From: JBBREP01 sp036501845
Lineage (GTDB): Bacteria; Actinomycetota; Acidimicrobiia; IMCC26256; PALSA-610
DNA: 60,238 bases
Assembly: GCA_036501845.1 (NCBI GenBank)
Contig: DASXZO010000029.1
Coordinates: 1-60,238 of the forward strand
Direction of reading: 5' to 3'
Positions 8,845 through 18,197 of this stretch are shown piece by piece; positions within the stretch are counted from its first letter, which is position 1; each line of letters begins with the position of its first letter. The notes below the pieces were generated by a model. The model saw only the letters and a program-made list of their open reading frames with translations. It was not told the DNA's origin and did no database searches. Position numbers and translations under genes: made by a program.

Positions 8845-10131
8845 ATGCGGCGGCGCGTGACGGCCTGGTGGGCGGCGAGCGCCGCTGTCGCGATGGTGTT
8901 GGCTGCGTGTAGCTCGGCGGCCAAGCCTGCGGCGCCGGCGAGCACCACGACGACGGTGCCCGCACCGGCCCGGTTGCTGACGATCACGATTCCCGCGCCC
9001 GACGGCGAGATCGCGCCCACATGGCTGCGATTCGTCGGCTACGGGAAGACGCTTGGCTACCAGGCGCCACCACGAGCGAACGTGCTGCTTCCGGCCGGCT
9101 ACGACCCGCACAAGCACTATCCGCTCATCGTGTTCCTCGATGGTCTTGGCACCAACTACGCCACCTGGCACGACACGGGGCTCGACAAGCCGTTCGATCA
9201 TCTCGGTGCGATCGTGGTGATGCCCGAAGGTGCGAACGGCTGGTACACCGACTGGTGGAACAACGCCACGCGTGGCGACCCGTCGTGGGAGACCTACTAC
9301 CTCGATACCGTGATCCCGACCATCCTCCAGCGCTATCCGATCCTGCCCGCGCGTCGCGACCACGCACTCATCGGCATCTCGATGGGCGGCCTCGGTGCCA
9401 CATACTTGGGTGGGCGGCTACCGGGCTTCTTCGGTTCGGTGGCCAGCCTGTCGGGCTTCGTCGACCCGCAATGGGAAGCGGCGGTCACCCAACCGGCGAT
9501 GGGATCGTTCTCGTACGCCAAGCAGAACGGCGACAACGACACCGATCCGATCTACGGCGATCCCAGCGGCTTCTACTCCGAGGGGCACAACCCGACTCGC
9601 CTCGTCGGCAACCTCGCGAACACGCGGCTGTTCGTGAGCACCGGCACTGCGACGCCGAGCACGAGCGACCCGCATCCCACGCAGTCGGAGCTCACCGACG
9701 AGGCGATCATCTACCCGATGAGCCAGCTCTACCACCAGGCCTTGCTGACCGCGGGCGTGCCGGCCACCTACCAGGTGCACACCGGCGCGCACGCGCTGCC
9801 CGACTTCAGCGACGAGATCACGGCCATGCTCCAGTGGGGCCTGTTCAATCCGGTTGCCGACAACGTGCCGTCGTGGACGAACGACACCGTCGCCACCCAT
9901 GGCCAGCTCTGGGATCTCAACTACCGGTTCACCCGCGCGCCGACACGCGTCGTGCATTTCACACAGTCGGGAACCACGCTGTCGATCAGCGCGGCAGGCT
10001 CACCCGTCACGATCACACTGGCGAACGGCTGCGCGATCCACACCGCGACACCAGCGACCGTGCACCTTCCCGACCGCGCCCGGATCTCACCGCTCAACCC
10101 CGACAAGGTCGGCACCACAGCCTGTACGTGA
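8845..10131 (+). CDS. Lipoprotein esterase, alpha/beta-hydrolase (Ag85/FrsA-like)
   Basis: A 428-residue exported enzyme. Its N-terminus is a lipoprotein signal ending in the lipobox LAAC-SS, followed by a Thr/Pro spacer, so it should be anchored on the outer face of the membrane. The hydrolase core has YPLIVFLDGLG, an oxyanion-region segment LGAIVVMPEGANGWYTDWW, and the nucleophile elbow GISMGG; TGAHALPDF probably supplies the catalytic His. This arrangement is that of the putative esterase family that includes mycolyltransferases and S-formylglutathione hydrolase. A beta-rich C-terminal domain of about 100 residues follows. ATG 8845 gives a normal signal peptide; ATG 8827 is also possible. 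Confidence 0.85.
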   Translation: MRRRVTAWWAASAAVAMVLAACSSAAKPAAPASTTTTVPAPARLLTITIPAPDGEIAPTWLRFVGYGKTLGYQAPPRANVLLPAGYDPHKHYPLIVFLDGLGTNYATWHDTGLDKPFDHLGAIVVMPEGANGWYTDWWNNATRGDPSWETYYLDTVIPTILQRYPILPARRDHALIGISMGGLGATYLGGRLPGFFGSVASLSGFVDPQWEAAVTQPAMGSFSYAKQNGDNDTDPIYGDPSGFYSEGHNPTRLVGNLANTRLFVSTGTATPSTSDPHPTQSELTDEAIIYPMSQLYHQALLTAGVPATYQVHTGAHALPDFSDEITAMLQWGLFNPVADNVPSWTNDTVATHGQLWDLNYRFTRAPTRVVHFTQSGTTLSISAAGSPVTITLANGCAIHTATPATVHLPDRARISPLNPDKVGTTACT

Positions 10132-10156
10132 TTCGGTACGTCGCGCGCCGATCAGC

Positions 10157-12250
10157 TCAGGCGCCGGCGGACTGCGCGAGACACACGGGGAACACAGGTC
10201 CGGCGCCGGCCTCGCGCAGGAGCGCGCTCACAACGGTGAGGGTCCAGCGGCTGTCGACGATGTCGTCGACGAGCAACACCGGCTGCTCGCTCACGGTCCC
10301 CGCGATCTTGAACAGTCCCTCGATGTTGGCCAACTGCTGCGCGCTGTTGCGCTGCTCGGCCTGGGGCGCGTGATCGCCGACCACCGAAACGACCGGTCGG
10401 TACTCGAGCTGGAGCGCGACCGCGAGGCGCTGCGCGAGGTCGTGCATCAGCTCGGGCCGGCGTTGCGACGCGACCGCAGTGAGCCAGGTGGGCCGCGGGA
10501 ACGGGCGCCAGGCGCGAACGAGTGACGCGAGCGCGGTGACGAGATCGTCGGAGATGCGGCCGGCGTCGCGCTGCTCGGCGATGAGTTGCCCCCAACCGCC
10601 GTCGCCCATGATCGCAAGCGCACGCCCGGGTTCGGCGCGTTGTTCGGCCGGGATGCGTTTGAGGTCGGGCCACTGTTTGCGCGGCTCGATCTCGTTGTCG
10701 GCATTGCGCAAGAACGCGACGGCCTCGCGCGCCAGGTCGATGGTGTCGCCCACATCGATGAGCGGCCGGCCCAGGCAACGCGAGCAGCGTCCGCACGGCG
10801 CCGCGTCAGGATCGTCGAGCTCGCGCCGCAAGTGCTCCATCAGGCAGGCGTCGCCGTGGAGGTATTCGTGCATCCGCGCCTGTTCGGCGTGGCGTTGTGC
10901 AGTCACCTTCTCGACGCGCTCGGTGGGGTATTCCCACGGCTCGCCGGTGCGCCGGTACTTCGCCCCGACGCGCTCGATCGCGCCGTCGACCTCGAGCTGC
11001 TTCAGCATGTTCGTGAGCCGGGTGCGCCCGAGGTTCACCTGTTGTTCGATCGCGGCAACACCAACCGGCTCGGCGCTGGCATCGAGCAGCGCCATCAACG
11101 CCTCGGCGTCGGCGCGGCGAGGGAACGCGGTGTTGATGAACCAGTCCTGGATCTGGGTGTCTTCGGTGCCGGTGAGCAGCACCCCTACCGCTCGGTCGAT
11201 GCCCCGCCCGGCCCGGCCGACCTGCTGGTAGTAGGCGATGGCCGAGCCCGGGGACTGGAAGTGCACCACGAACGCGAGGTCGGCCTTGTCGTAGCCCATG
11301 CCGAGCGCGGAGGTGGCGACGACTGCCTTGAGATCGTTCGACTGCAGCCGCGCCTCGATGTCTTGTTTGGCGTCGCTCAGCTCACCACCGAAGTAGGCGG
11401 CCGCCTGGATGCCGTGCTGTTGCAACCACTCGGCGACGAGCCGGCAGTCGCGCACGGTGAGCGTGTAGACGATGCCGGCACCCGGGAGTTGCGTGAGCGC
11501 CTCGGTGAGCCAGGCGAGCCGCTGCGCCTGGCTCGGAAGATGCACGACGTCGAGCGCGAGCGCTTCGCGTTCGAGCGGGCCGCGCAGCACGAACAGATCG
11601 GCGCCGAGCTGATCGACGATGTCGTCGACAACGCGGTCGTTGGCGGTGGCGGTGGTGCACAACACCGGAACCGTGGGCGGCAGCTCGTCGATGATGCGGG
11701 CGAGACGGCGGTAGTCGGGCCGGAAGTCGTGACCCCAGTCGCTGATGCAGTGCGCTTCGTCGATCACGAACAGGCCGGCCGTGCGGATGAGCTGTGGGAG
11801 CACTTCGGCTCGGAATGTGGGGTTGGCAAAGCGTTCGGGCGAGATCAACAGGATGTCGACGTCGTCGTGCGCCAGGCGGTCGGCGATCGCCTGCCAGTGG
11901 TCCTTGTTGTCGCTGTTGATGGTGACCGCGCGCACGCCGCCGCGCGCCGCTTGGCTGATCTGGTTGCGCATCAGCGCCAGCAGCGGCGAGACGAGCAGCG
12001 TGGGGCCGGCGCCCTGGTCGCGCAGCAGTCTCGTGGCGACGAAGTAGACCGCGCTCTTGCCCCAGCCGGTGCGCTGCACACACAGCACGCGCCGACGCTC
12101 GGCGACGAGGGCGGTGATGGCCTCGAGTTGGCCGGCGCGGAAATCGGCGTCGGCGCCGACGATGGCCTGCAGGGCCTCGAGCGCACCGGGGGCGGTCGCT
12201 CGCGGTGGTGCGGGGGTTGGGGTGGCGGTGGTCGACTCCATCTCGGTCAT
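10157..12250 (-). CDS. recQ: RecQ-family ATP-dependent DNA helicase fused to phosphoribosyltransferase-like domain
   Basis: A 697-residue protein. The first 350 residues are an SF2 helicase core: FRAGQLEAI Q-motif region, QRTGWGKSAVYF Walker A, DEAHCISDWGHDFRPDYRRL (the RecQ-specific DEAH extension), TTATAN motif III, and QVGRAGRG motif VI. A zinc-binding segment (CLMEHL...CGRCSRCLG) and a winged-helix-like region follow. The last 150 residues are a PRTase fold with the PRPP-binding motif VLLVDDIVDSRWTLT, as in ComFC. Helicase-PRTase fusion suggests a DNA repair enzyme whose added domain senses or uses a nucleotide-like ligand, but its role is unknown. It lies 37 bp downstream of another helicase and is probably cotranscribed with it. 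Confidence 0.9.
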   Translation of the reverse strand: MTEMESTTATPTPAPPRATAPGALEALQAIVGADADFRAGQLEAITALVAERRRVLCVQRTGWGKSAVYFVATRLLRDQGAGPTLLVSPLLALMRNQISQAARGGVRAVTINSDNKDHWQAIADRLAHDDVDILLISPERFANPTFRAEVLPQLIRTAGLFVIDEAHCISDWGHDFRPDYRRLARIIDELPPTVPVLCTTATANDRVVDDIVDQLGADLFVLRGPLEREALALDVVHLPSQAQRLAWLTEALTQLPGAGIVYTLTVRDCRLVAEWLQQHGIQAAAYFGGELSDAKQDIEARLQSNDLKAVVATSALGMGYDKADLAFVVHFQSPGSAIAYYQQVGRAGRGIDRAVGVLLTGTEDTQIQDWFINTAFPRRADAEALMALLDASAEPVGVAAIEQQVNLGRTRLTNMLKQLEVDGAIERVGAKYRRTGEPWEYPTERVEKVTAQRHAEQARMHEYLHGDACLMEHLRRELDDPDAAPCGRCSRCLGRPLIDVGDTIDLAREAVAFLRNADNEIEPRKQWPDLKRIPAEQRAEPGRALAIMGDGGWGQLIAEQRDAGRISDDLVTALASLVRAWRPFPRPTWLTAVASQRRPELMHDLAQRLAVALQLEYRPVVSVVGDHAPQAEQRNSAQQLANIEGLFKIAGTVSEQPVLLVDDIVDSRWTLTVVSALLREAGAGPVFPVCLAQSAGA

Positions 12251-12287
12251 GCTCGCACGACCCTCGGACAGCCGGTCGGGCCCGCGC

Positions 12288-14060
12288 TCATTCGCAACGG
12301 CAGGGCACGGTTTGTTCGAGGGCCTGCCAGCGGAATTGCACGAGGGGCGACGCCTCGCCGCAACCGGTGCAGCGGATCTGCCAGGCCGAACCGATGCGCG
12401 CGATCTCGAGCGGCATCTGTCCTGTCGACAATCGCTTCGGCATGATCTTGGGCTTGGCGATCCGCGGCAGGTTGGAGAGCTCAGGTTCGAGATAGGGAAT
12501 CGCGTCGTTCGGCTGCGGCAACCGCGCATCGAGACGCTGAATCGATGCCGGGTGCGGTTGGTTGGGTTGATGCCGCTGCGCGAACACAAGGAGCGCGTAC
12601 GCCGTCTCGACGCCCAACGCCCGGGCGAGCGAGTCGACCGTAGTATCGTCCACTGCAGGAGTGAGCATCACTCCAACGTCGGCCGCGGCGCGCGCGTAGC
12701 TCGCCAAGTGCTCGGGCTCGGGAACGGTCGACGGTCCGGGCGCGGCGAGGAACGCGTCGAGCTCTTCGAACCGCGCACTGTCGAACACACCAGCGGCGTG
12801 CGCGATGCGTTCGATCTCGTCGAGAAACCCGTCGCGCTCGATGCGGTTGGACGGGTCTTCCAAGGTGTCCTTGGCGAACATGATCACGAAGCGCGCCGCG
12901 ACACCGGCACGTTTGCGACGCAGGATGCGCCCCATGCGCTGAATCATTTGGCGCCGGGTTCGGCTCGCGCTCATCACTACGCCGAGGTTGGCGTCGGGTA
13001 CGTCGATGCCTTCGTCGAGTACGCGCGGCGCGGCAACCGCATCGAGCGTGCGCACTCGCAGATCGTCGAGGATCTCACGTCGTTGACGACGCGCGGTCGA
13101 CCCGGTGATGAGATCGATCGACACCAAAGGATCGAGGCGGTTGATCGCGTGATTCGCGGCACGCACGGTTTCGGTGAACACGAGCGCGCCGTCGGCATCC
13201 TTGATCGCCGGGCCGAGCTGACCGAGGAGCTCGTATTTGCCGATCGTCTGGGCCACGATCTGGCGGCGCTTCGAAAACGCTTCGAGGTAATCGCGGGCTG
13301 CGCGACCGTCGGCGCCGGAATCGCGCTCGGCGAGATGGGCGACCGCAGCAAGGAAGTCGCCGAACGGTTCGACGGGCACATCGTGCAGTTGGCGCAAGTG
13401 GTGGCGCGCGCTCACGAGCCGTTGCTCGATCGCGGCGTACTCGGCGCGTTCGTCCACCGAGAGCTCGACGCCGACGAACGCCACCCGAGGCGCGGCGCAC
13501 ACACCATCGGTGATCGCCTGCTCGAACCCGTAGCGGAAACAGATGCCGCCGAAGTAGGGGAGCAGCAGTTCGGTGACCCCGTCGTCGCCGCGCTCCAAGG
13601 TGGCGGTGAGGCCGAGCCGTTCGGTGTATTGCGGGAGAAGCGCACGCCGCAGCGTCTTGCCGCCCAGACCGTGGCATTCGTCGATGATGATCAGCCCGCC
13701 ACCCGAACCGGGCGGCACAGGCTTGTGCGCCGCGGCCGAATGCCGCGTGGCAACCAGCACGTCACAGTCGTGCGGGACGTCTCTTCCGCTGTCGCCCAAG
13801 CGCCCGATGCGCGCCTCGGGAATCGCTGCGGTGAGCCGTCCGTGCCACTGCTCCATGAGCACGCGCGACGGCACCACGACGAGCACGAACCGGCCTCGCC
13901 GGAGCGCGTCGGATGCGGCGGCGATCGCCACGTCGGTCTTGCCCGAGCCGGTGACGGCCTCGATTACGCCGCGACGGCCCGAACGCAGCCAACTGATCAG
14001 CGCGTCGAGCTGCCAGCGGTAGAGCTCGTGGCGCTCCGAAGTGGGGCTGGTGGAGACCAC
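12288..14060 (-). CDS. DEAD/DEAH-box (SF2, XPB/ResIII-like) helicase
   Basis: A 590-residue SF2 helicase. Motif I is AVTGSGKTDVA at about residue 40, motif II is IIIDECHG, motif III is GLTATLERGDDG, and motifs V-VI appear as VLDEGIDVPDANLGVVMSASR and QMIQRMGRILRRK. That pattern is typical of XPB-like/type III restriction-type translocases. The C-terminus ends with a CxxC and a final CRC that could bind zinc. Its stop lies 37 bp before the RecQ-PRTase start, so the two likely form a repair operon. No methylase or nuclease gene is adjacent, so a restriction role has no support. Confidence 0.88.
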   Translation of the reverse strand: MVSTSPTSERHELYRWQLDALISWLRSGRRGVIEAVTGSGKTDVAIAAASDALRRGRFVLVVVPSRVLMEQWHGRLTAAIPEARIGRLGDSGRDVPHDCDVLVATRHSAAAHKPVPPGSGGGLIIIDECHGLGGKTLRRALLPQYTERLGLTATLERGDDGVTELLLPYFGGICFRYGFEQAITDGVCAAPRVAFVGVELSVDERAEYAAIEQRLVSARHHLRQLHDVPVEPFGDFLAAVAHLAERDSGADGRAARDYLEAFSKRRQIVAQTIGKYELLGQLGPAIKDADGALVFTETVRAANHAINRLDPLVSIDLITGSTARRQRREILDDLRVRTLDAVAAPRVLDEGIDVPDANLGVVMSASRTRRQMIQRMGRILRRKRAGVAARFVIMFAKDTLEDPSNRIERDGFLDEIERIAHAAGVFDSARFEELDAFLAAPGPSTVPEPEHLASYARAAADVGVMLTPAVDDTTVDSLARALGVETAYALLVFAQRHQPNQPHPASIQRLDARLPQPNDAIPYLEPELSNLPRIAKPKIMPKRLSTGQMPLEIARIGSAWQIRCTGCGEASPLVQFRWQALEQTVPCRCE

Positions 14061-14169
14061 TCAGCGGCGCGGTACTGCAGACATGGGCCTACAAGGATAT
14101 TCGGCCCGATGTCGCGGCCCTGGGGATTGCACCGTGGGCGGCCTCGGCGCTCACTACCGTTGGCCTCGT

Positions 14170-14631
14170 ATGGCCTACACCGTTGATTTCAAGAACGTGT
14201 CGACCGTCGGGCTGGATTCGTCGCCCGTGGCGGATGCCCTCGCCGGCCTGCGGGCGAACGAGGCCCGCTACTTCAAGAACAAGTACGACCACGAGTTCAC
14301 GGTCGAGCCGGCGAGCAAGGCCAAGAAGACCGTGGCCCGGCTGCACAAGGTGCTCAAGGAGGAGCGCGGCATCGTGATCGCGTCACCCCCGCTCGAGGCG
14401 ACCACCATCAACGTCGACAACATCCGCTGGGACTTCGTGTTCTACGAGAGCGGCCTCGAGATCAACCTCCTCTACACGCTCGACGGCCCCACCAAGCGTG
14501 CGGTGGGCTTCAAGCTCTCCGAAGGCATGGACGTGCCCGAGGAGCTCGGGGCGTTCAAGTTCGCCCGGCAGAAGTCGAAGCTCGCCGGCACCATTCGTGG
14601 CTCGTATTTCGTGGTGAAGAACGAGTACTGA
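14170..14631 (+). CDS. Conserved hypothetical protein
   Basis: I do not recognise this 153-residue soluble protein. It is Lys- and Glu-rich, with helices around NEARYFKNKYDHEFTVEPAS and KAKKTVARLHKVLKEER and a beta-rich second half (GLEINLLYTLDG, GTIRGSYFVVKNEY at the end). No signal peptide or membrane segment is present. ATG 14170 was chosen because the sequence before it reads as non-coding. It is divergent from the helicase operon and 49 bp upstream of the ROK kinase. Confidence 0.65.
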   Translation: MAYTVDFKNVSTVGLDSSPVADALAGLRANEARYFKNKYDHEFTVEPASKAKKTVARLHKVLKEERGIVIASPPLEATTINVDNIRWDFVFYESGLEINLLYTLDGPTKRAVGFKLSEGMDVPEELGAFKFARQKSKLAGTIRGSYFVVKNEY

Positions 14632-14668
14632 CCCGATCCGGGTGATCGCTTGCGAGCGACACGTTTTG

Positions 14669-14681
14669 TAGCCTGAACGGG
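14669..14681 (+). promoter_or_regulatory. Leaderless -10 box (TAGCCT) before ROK kinase
   Basis: TAGCCT at 14669-14674 ends 6 nt before the GTG at 14681, the spacing expected when transcription starts on the first base of the coding sequence. No Shine-Dalgarno is seen. Confidence 0.45.
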
Positions 14682-15481
14682 TGGCAGGGTCGGAGGCATC
14701 GGGCGCAACGCTCCTCGTCCCGGTCCGCGAGAGCACGGCGAGCCCGACGACGCTGGCGATCGACATCGGTGGCACCGGGCTCAAGGCGTCGGTGCTCGAT
14801 ACGGAGGGCCACAAGCTCACCGAGCGGGTGCGGATCAAGACGCCGTACCCGTGCCCGCCGCGCGTGTTGATCCGCTCGCTCGACCACCTCACCCACGAGC
14901 TTCCCCGATGGGGTCGCGTGTCGGTGGGTTTCCCAGGCTTCGTGCGCGAGGGCCGCGTACTCACCGCACCGAACCTTTCGACCAAGCGCGGCCCGGGCAC
15001 CCCGCTGTCGCGCAAACTCGTGGAGGCGTGGGCGGGTTTCCCGCTCGCGTCCGAGCTCGAGAGCCGGCTCGGCGCGCCCACACGACTTGCGAACGACGCC
15101 GACATGCACGCGCTCGCCGTCATCTCCGGCGAAGGACTGGAACTCGTGCTCACGCTCGGCACGGGGCTGGGCACGGCGGTGTTCCTCGACGGTGCACCCA
15201 CGCCGCACCTCGAGCTTGCGTTCATGCCGTTCCACGGGCGCGGCACCTTCCAGGACCACCTCGGCAACAAGACCCGCCGCCGCATCGGAAACCGGCGTTG
15301 GAGCAAGCGGGTGGTCGAGGCCGTGGAGATGTTCGACGCGCTGTTGCACATCGACCGCCTCTATGTGGGCGGCGGCAACGCCAAGAAGCTCACGGTCGAC
15401 CTCGGTCATCGCGTCGAGCTGGTCGACAACGCCGCGGGCATCCTCGGCGGTATCAAGCTCTGGCAGCTCGACCACGTGTGA
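14681..15481 (+). CDS. ROK-family sugar kinase (polyphosphate glucokinase-like)
   Basis: A 266-residue kinase of the ROK family. The phosphate-binding loop TLAIDIGGTGLKASVLD is at residues 23-39, the catalytic Asp lies in RLANDADMHAL, and a second phosphate motif reads LTLGTGLGTAVFLDG. It lacks a DNA-binding N-terminus, so it is an enzyme rather than a repressor. In actinobacteria such single-domain proteins are commonly polyphosphate/ATP glucokinases; the Cys-rich ROK zinc site is not evident. It probably phosphorylates glucose, but another hexose is possible. A universal stress protein gene follows after 42 bp. Confidence 0.82.
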   Translation: MAGSEASGATLLVPVRESTASPTTLAIDIGGTGLKASVLDTEGHKLTERVRIKTPYPCPPRVLIRSLDHLTHELPRWGRVSVGFPGFVREGRVLTAPNLSTKRGPGTPLSRKLVEAWAGFPLASELESRLGAPTRLANDADMHALAVISGEGLELVLTLGTGLGTAVFLDGAPTPHLELAFMPFHGRGTFQDHLGNKTRRRIGNRRWSKRVVEAVEMFDALLHIDRLYVGGGNAKKLTVDLGHRVELVDNAAGILGGIKLWQLDHV

Positions 15482-15523
15482 ACCGCCGGCTCCCGCACCG
15501 GGCGGCGGGGCGAAAGGACCGAC

Positions 15524-15991
15524 GTGACCACATCACCTTCGCTCGACACCGTGCTGCTCTGCGTCGACGGATCCGAGGCGGCCGAGAATGCGCTACGCGA
15601 CGGCTTCGCGTTGCTCGCGCCGGTGCAGCGCACCGTGATCGTGACTGTGGTGGAGGCGAGCGACCCGACTCTGGTGACCGGCACCGGGATGGCCGGCGGC
15701 GTGATCTCGGTGGAGGAGTACGAAGAACTCGACCGCGAAGCCGCGCAGGACGGCTGGGATACGGCCGAACAGGCGGCCACGCTGCTCGGTCTGCGCGATC
15801 CCGAGATCCACGTGCTCCGCGGTTCACCAGGCGAGTCGCTGTGCTCGCTCGCGCGTGAACTCAACGCTCGGGCGATCGTGATGGGATCCCGCGGCCGCGG
15901 CGGCATCAAGCGCGCCTTGCTCGGCTCGGTTTCGGACCACGTAGTGCGCAACGCGCCGTGCCCGGTGGTCATCACCGGGCCTGCGTCCTGA
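15524..15991 (+). CDS. Universal stress protein (UspA family)
   Basis: A 155-residue single-domain Usp. It starts with the typical strand TVLLCVDGSEAAENALRDGF and ends with the ATP-binding signature GSRGRGGIKRALLGSVSDHV followed by PCPVVI, so it should bind ATP. Usp proteins dimerise and help survival under starvation or hypoxia; the exact partner is unknown. GTG 15524 has AAAGGA upstream. It probably shares a transcript with the ROK kinase. Confidence 0.9.
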   Translation: MTTSPSLDTVLLCVDGSEAAENALRDGFALLAPVQRTVIVTVVEASDPTLVTGTGMAGGVISVEEYEELDREAAQDGWDTAEQAATLLGLRDPEIHVLRGSPGESLCSLARELNARAIVMGSRGRGGIKRALLGSVSDHVVRNAPCPVVITGPAS

Positions 15992-16111
15992 GCCTGCGCG
16001 TGTAGCGACCGAACCCGCGCCGGGAGCGCCGTCGACCACGGCGCCGATCGCGCGGAAATTGCTGAAAACGCGGCCGTATCGCGTCTTCCGGTGCACGCGC
16101 ATCATGCGGCA

Positions 16112-16147
16112 CTAGTGCACTCGCGCTAGTCGGCGCCATCTAGTGCA
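16112..16147. repeat. Three CTAGT direct repeats at 14-bp spacing in a promoter region
   Basis: Between the Usp gene and the secreted beta-helix gene (268 bp without a gene), CTAGT occurs at 16112, 16126 and 16140. The first and third continue as CTAGTGCA; the middle one reads CTAGTCGG. The exact 14-bp phase suggests a regulator that binds tandem half-sites. Nothing else in the gap is recognisable. Confidence 0.4.
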
Positions 16148-16259
16148 TTCACACCATTGAAAGACCACATCGCGGCGTCATGAGAGCGCTGTCCTTCGAG
16201 ACGAAGCCATGTACGTGCTCAACCACGGACATCACGCTTCAACGAAGGACGACACTGCA

Positions 16260-18026
16260 ATGAAGAAGAACACGTTTTCCCAGCGCCGTTTTCGCACCGC
16301 CCGCAACACGCTCTGCGCACTGACTGCCGCCGGCACACTGATCGTTGTTGCCGCCGGAATGCTCGGTTCGCGTTCGGACGCCGCGGTTGCGACACCGGCT
16401 CCCTCCTACAAGACCGCAACGATCGTCGACACCAACTCGACGATCCCGGCGAACGCCCTGTACGTATCGAACAGCGGCAACGACGCCAACCCCGGCACCA
16501 TCACCCGCCCCTTCGCCACGATCAGCAAGGCCCTCGCCAAGGCCCCGAAGGGCGCCACCGTTGTCGTCCGCGGCGGCACGTACCGCGAGTCGCTCGGCAC
16601 GATCAAGCACCCGGTGACGCTCGAGGCCTACCCGCACGAGCAGGCGTGGGTGAAGGGCAGCGTCGTGGCCACGAACTTCACTGCAGGCAACGGCGCCTGG
16701 AGCACCCCGTCCACGGCCAAGACCTGCGACAACTGCTACCCGGCGAGCGTCGTCGACCACGACTACCCGACGGCGGGCCTTCCCGAGCAGGTGTTCTTCG
16801 ACGGCAAGCCGCTCGTGCAGGTGACCACCCGCTCGGCGGTCGCCGCGAACACGTTCTTCGTGGACCACGCGTCGCGTCAGATTGTGCTCGGCAGCAACCC
16901 GGCCGGCCACACCGTCGAGGTCACCGTGCTCGACTCGGCCTTCCGCATCAGCTCGGCCGCCGCGGGCACCACGATCCGTGGCCTCGGCTTCGCCGACTGG
17001 GCCGCCACCTACAACAACGAGGGCGCCGCAGCCACCAGCGACGCGAACAACGTGACGCTCGACTCCGACACCTTCGCCTGGAGCGCATCACGGGGCCTCG
17101 GGATCTACGGCGTCAACAACGTCGTGTCGAACACGCACCTCACCGACAACGGCAACACCGGCATGAACGCCTTCAAGGCCAACGGTCTCCTCTTCGAGAA
17201 CAACGAAGTCACCTTCTCGAACTACGAGCACTTCTCGATCGCCTCGTCGCCGCTCGAGCAGACCGCCGGTGTGAAGATCACCAAGACCACCAACTCGATC
17301 GTGCGTAACAGCACCTTCCGCAACAACGCCGCCAACGCCCTCTGGTACGACATGCAGTCGGTCGGTCAGGACGTGGTCGACAACACCATGATCCACAACG
17401 ACGGTCACGGCATCGAGATCGAGGTGTCCGGTCACACGATCGTCGCCGGCAACACCGTGATCCGCAACGGCCGTGACGGCATCAAGCTCTCCGGTGCGAA
17501 CGACGTGGACGTGTGGAGCAACACGGTTGTGAACAACGTGGACGCCGAGCTCGGCGTGTACGAAGACCCCCGGCACACGACCGGCCTGGCCACCAGCGAC
17601 ACCACGAATGTGCGCATCGGCGACAACATCCTCGAGGCCGGTTCGCTGAGCACGGGCCCGGCGCTCGAGAGCTTCGACGCCTCGTCGCCCAAGCACTTCA
17701 CCACCATGCAGATGATCAGCTTCGACAACAACAACACGTTCGGCCGCACCGACAGCTCGACCGTTCCGCTCATCACCGACCAGGCGTCACTCGCCAAGCG
17801 CGGCACCTACACCACGCTCGCTGCTTTCCAGGCTGCGACGCACCGTGAGGCCACGGGCTCGTCGGTCGACGGCGACGCCATCACCTCGCTGTTCGTCGAC
17901 CCGATCCACGGCAACTTCACGGTCCAGACCGGCGCCAAGGCCCTGCTCGCATCGTCGACGACGCTTCCGCAGGCCGTCGCCGCAGCGCTGAACATCCCGG
18001 CTGCGCCGGCGATCATGGGAGCGTGA
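16260..18026 (+). CDS. Secreted right-handed parallel beta-helix protein
   Basis: A 588-residue exported protein. After a signal peptide (LCALTAAGTLIVVAAGMLG) comes ALYVSNSGNDANPGTITRPF, the usual opening of DUF1565/pectate-lyase-like beta-helix proteins. Many Asn-rich rungs follow (NNEVTFSNYEHFSI, GNTVIRNGRDGIKLSGANDV). Proteins of this fold bind or cleave polysaccharides outside the cell; catalytic residues cannot be assigned, so the function stays open. ATG 16260 gives a proper signal peptide, unlike an upstream in-frame ATG at 16209. A strong hairpin terminator lies downstream. Its promoter region carries the 14-bp-phased repeats. Confidence 0.85.
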   Translation: MKKNTFSQRRFRTARNTLCALTAAGTLIVVAAGMLGSRSDAAVATPAPSYKTATIVDTNSTIPANALYVSNSGNDANPGTITRPFATISKALAKAPKGATVVVRGGTYRESLGTIKHPVTLEAYPHEQAWVKGSVVATNFTAGNGAWSTPSTAKTCDNCYPASVVDHDYPTAGLPEQVFFDGKPLVQVTTRSAVAANTFFVDHASRQIVLGSNPAGHTVEVTVLDSAFRISSAAAGTTIRGLGFADWAATYNNEGAAATSDANNVTLDSDTFAWSASRGLGIYGVNNVVSNTHLTDNGNTGMNAFKANGLLFENNEVTFSNYEHFSIASSPLEQTAGVKITKTTNSIVRNSTFRNNAANALWYDMQSVGQDVVDNTMIHNDGHGIEIEVSGHTIVAGNTVIRNGRDGIKLSGANDVDVWSNTVVNNVDAELGVYEDPRHTTGLATSDTTNVRIGDNILEAGSLSTGPALESFDASSPKHFTTMQMISFDNNNTFGRTDSSTVPLITDQASLAKRGTYTTLAAFQAATHREATGSSVDGDAITSLFVDPIHGNFTVQTGAKALLASSTTLPQAVAAALNIPAAPAIMGA

Positions 18027-18066
18027 CCAACGCAGCAACCCAGACGTTCACTTGAGCGCACAACCC

Positions 18067-18108
18067 CGAGACCCCGTGTTGCCCGTCGTCCGGCAGCACG
18101 GGGTCTCG
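18067..18108 (+). terminator. Strong hairpin terminator
   Basis: Perfect 12-bp arms CGAGACCCCGTG (18067-18078) and CACGGGGTCTCG (18097-18108), extended inward by TGCC/GGCA across one mismatch, leaving an 8-nt loop. There is no clear U-tract, as is usual in high-GC actinobacteria. It ends the beta-helix gene. Confidence 0.75.
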
Positions 18109-18197
18109 TCGCGTTCGGCGTTCGGCATGAGCTGCGCCGCGTGTGGGTAACGGTCGGCGGGCGCGCGCACGGCGCGCAGAACTCGCGAGGTTGAGCT

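Noticed and set aside
12288..14060. Type III restriction subunit
   Set aside because: No methylase or nuclease partner; the neighbour is a RecQ-type helicase.
10586..14186. Long plus-strand open frames opposite the two helicase genes
   Set aside because: The minus strand has full helicase motifs; the plus frames have no motif and show shadow-type composition.
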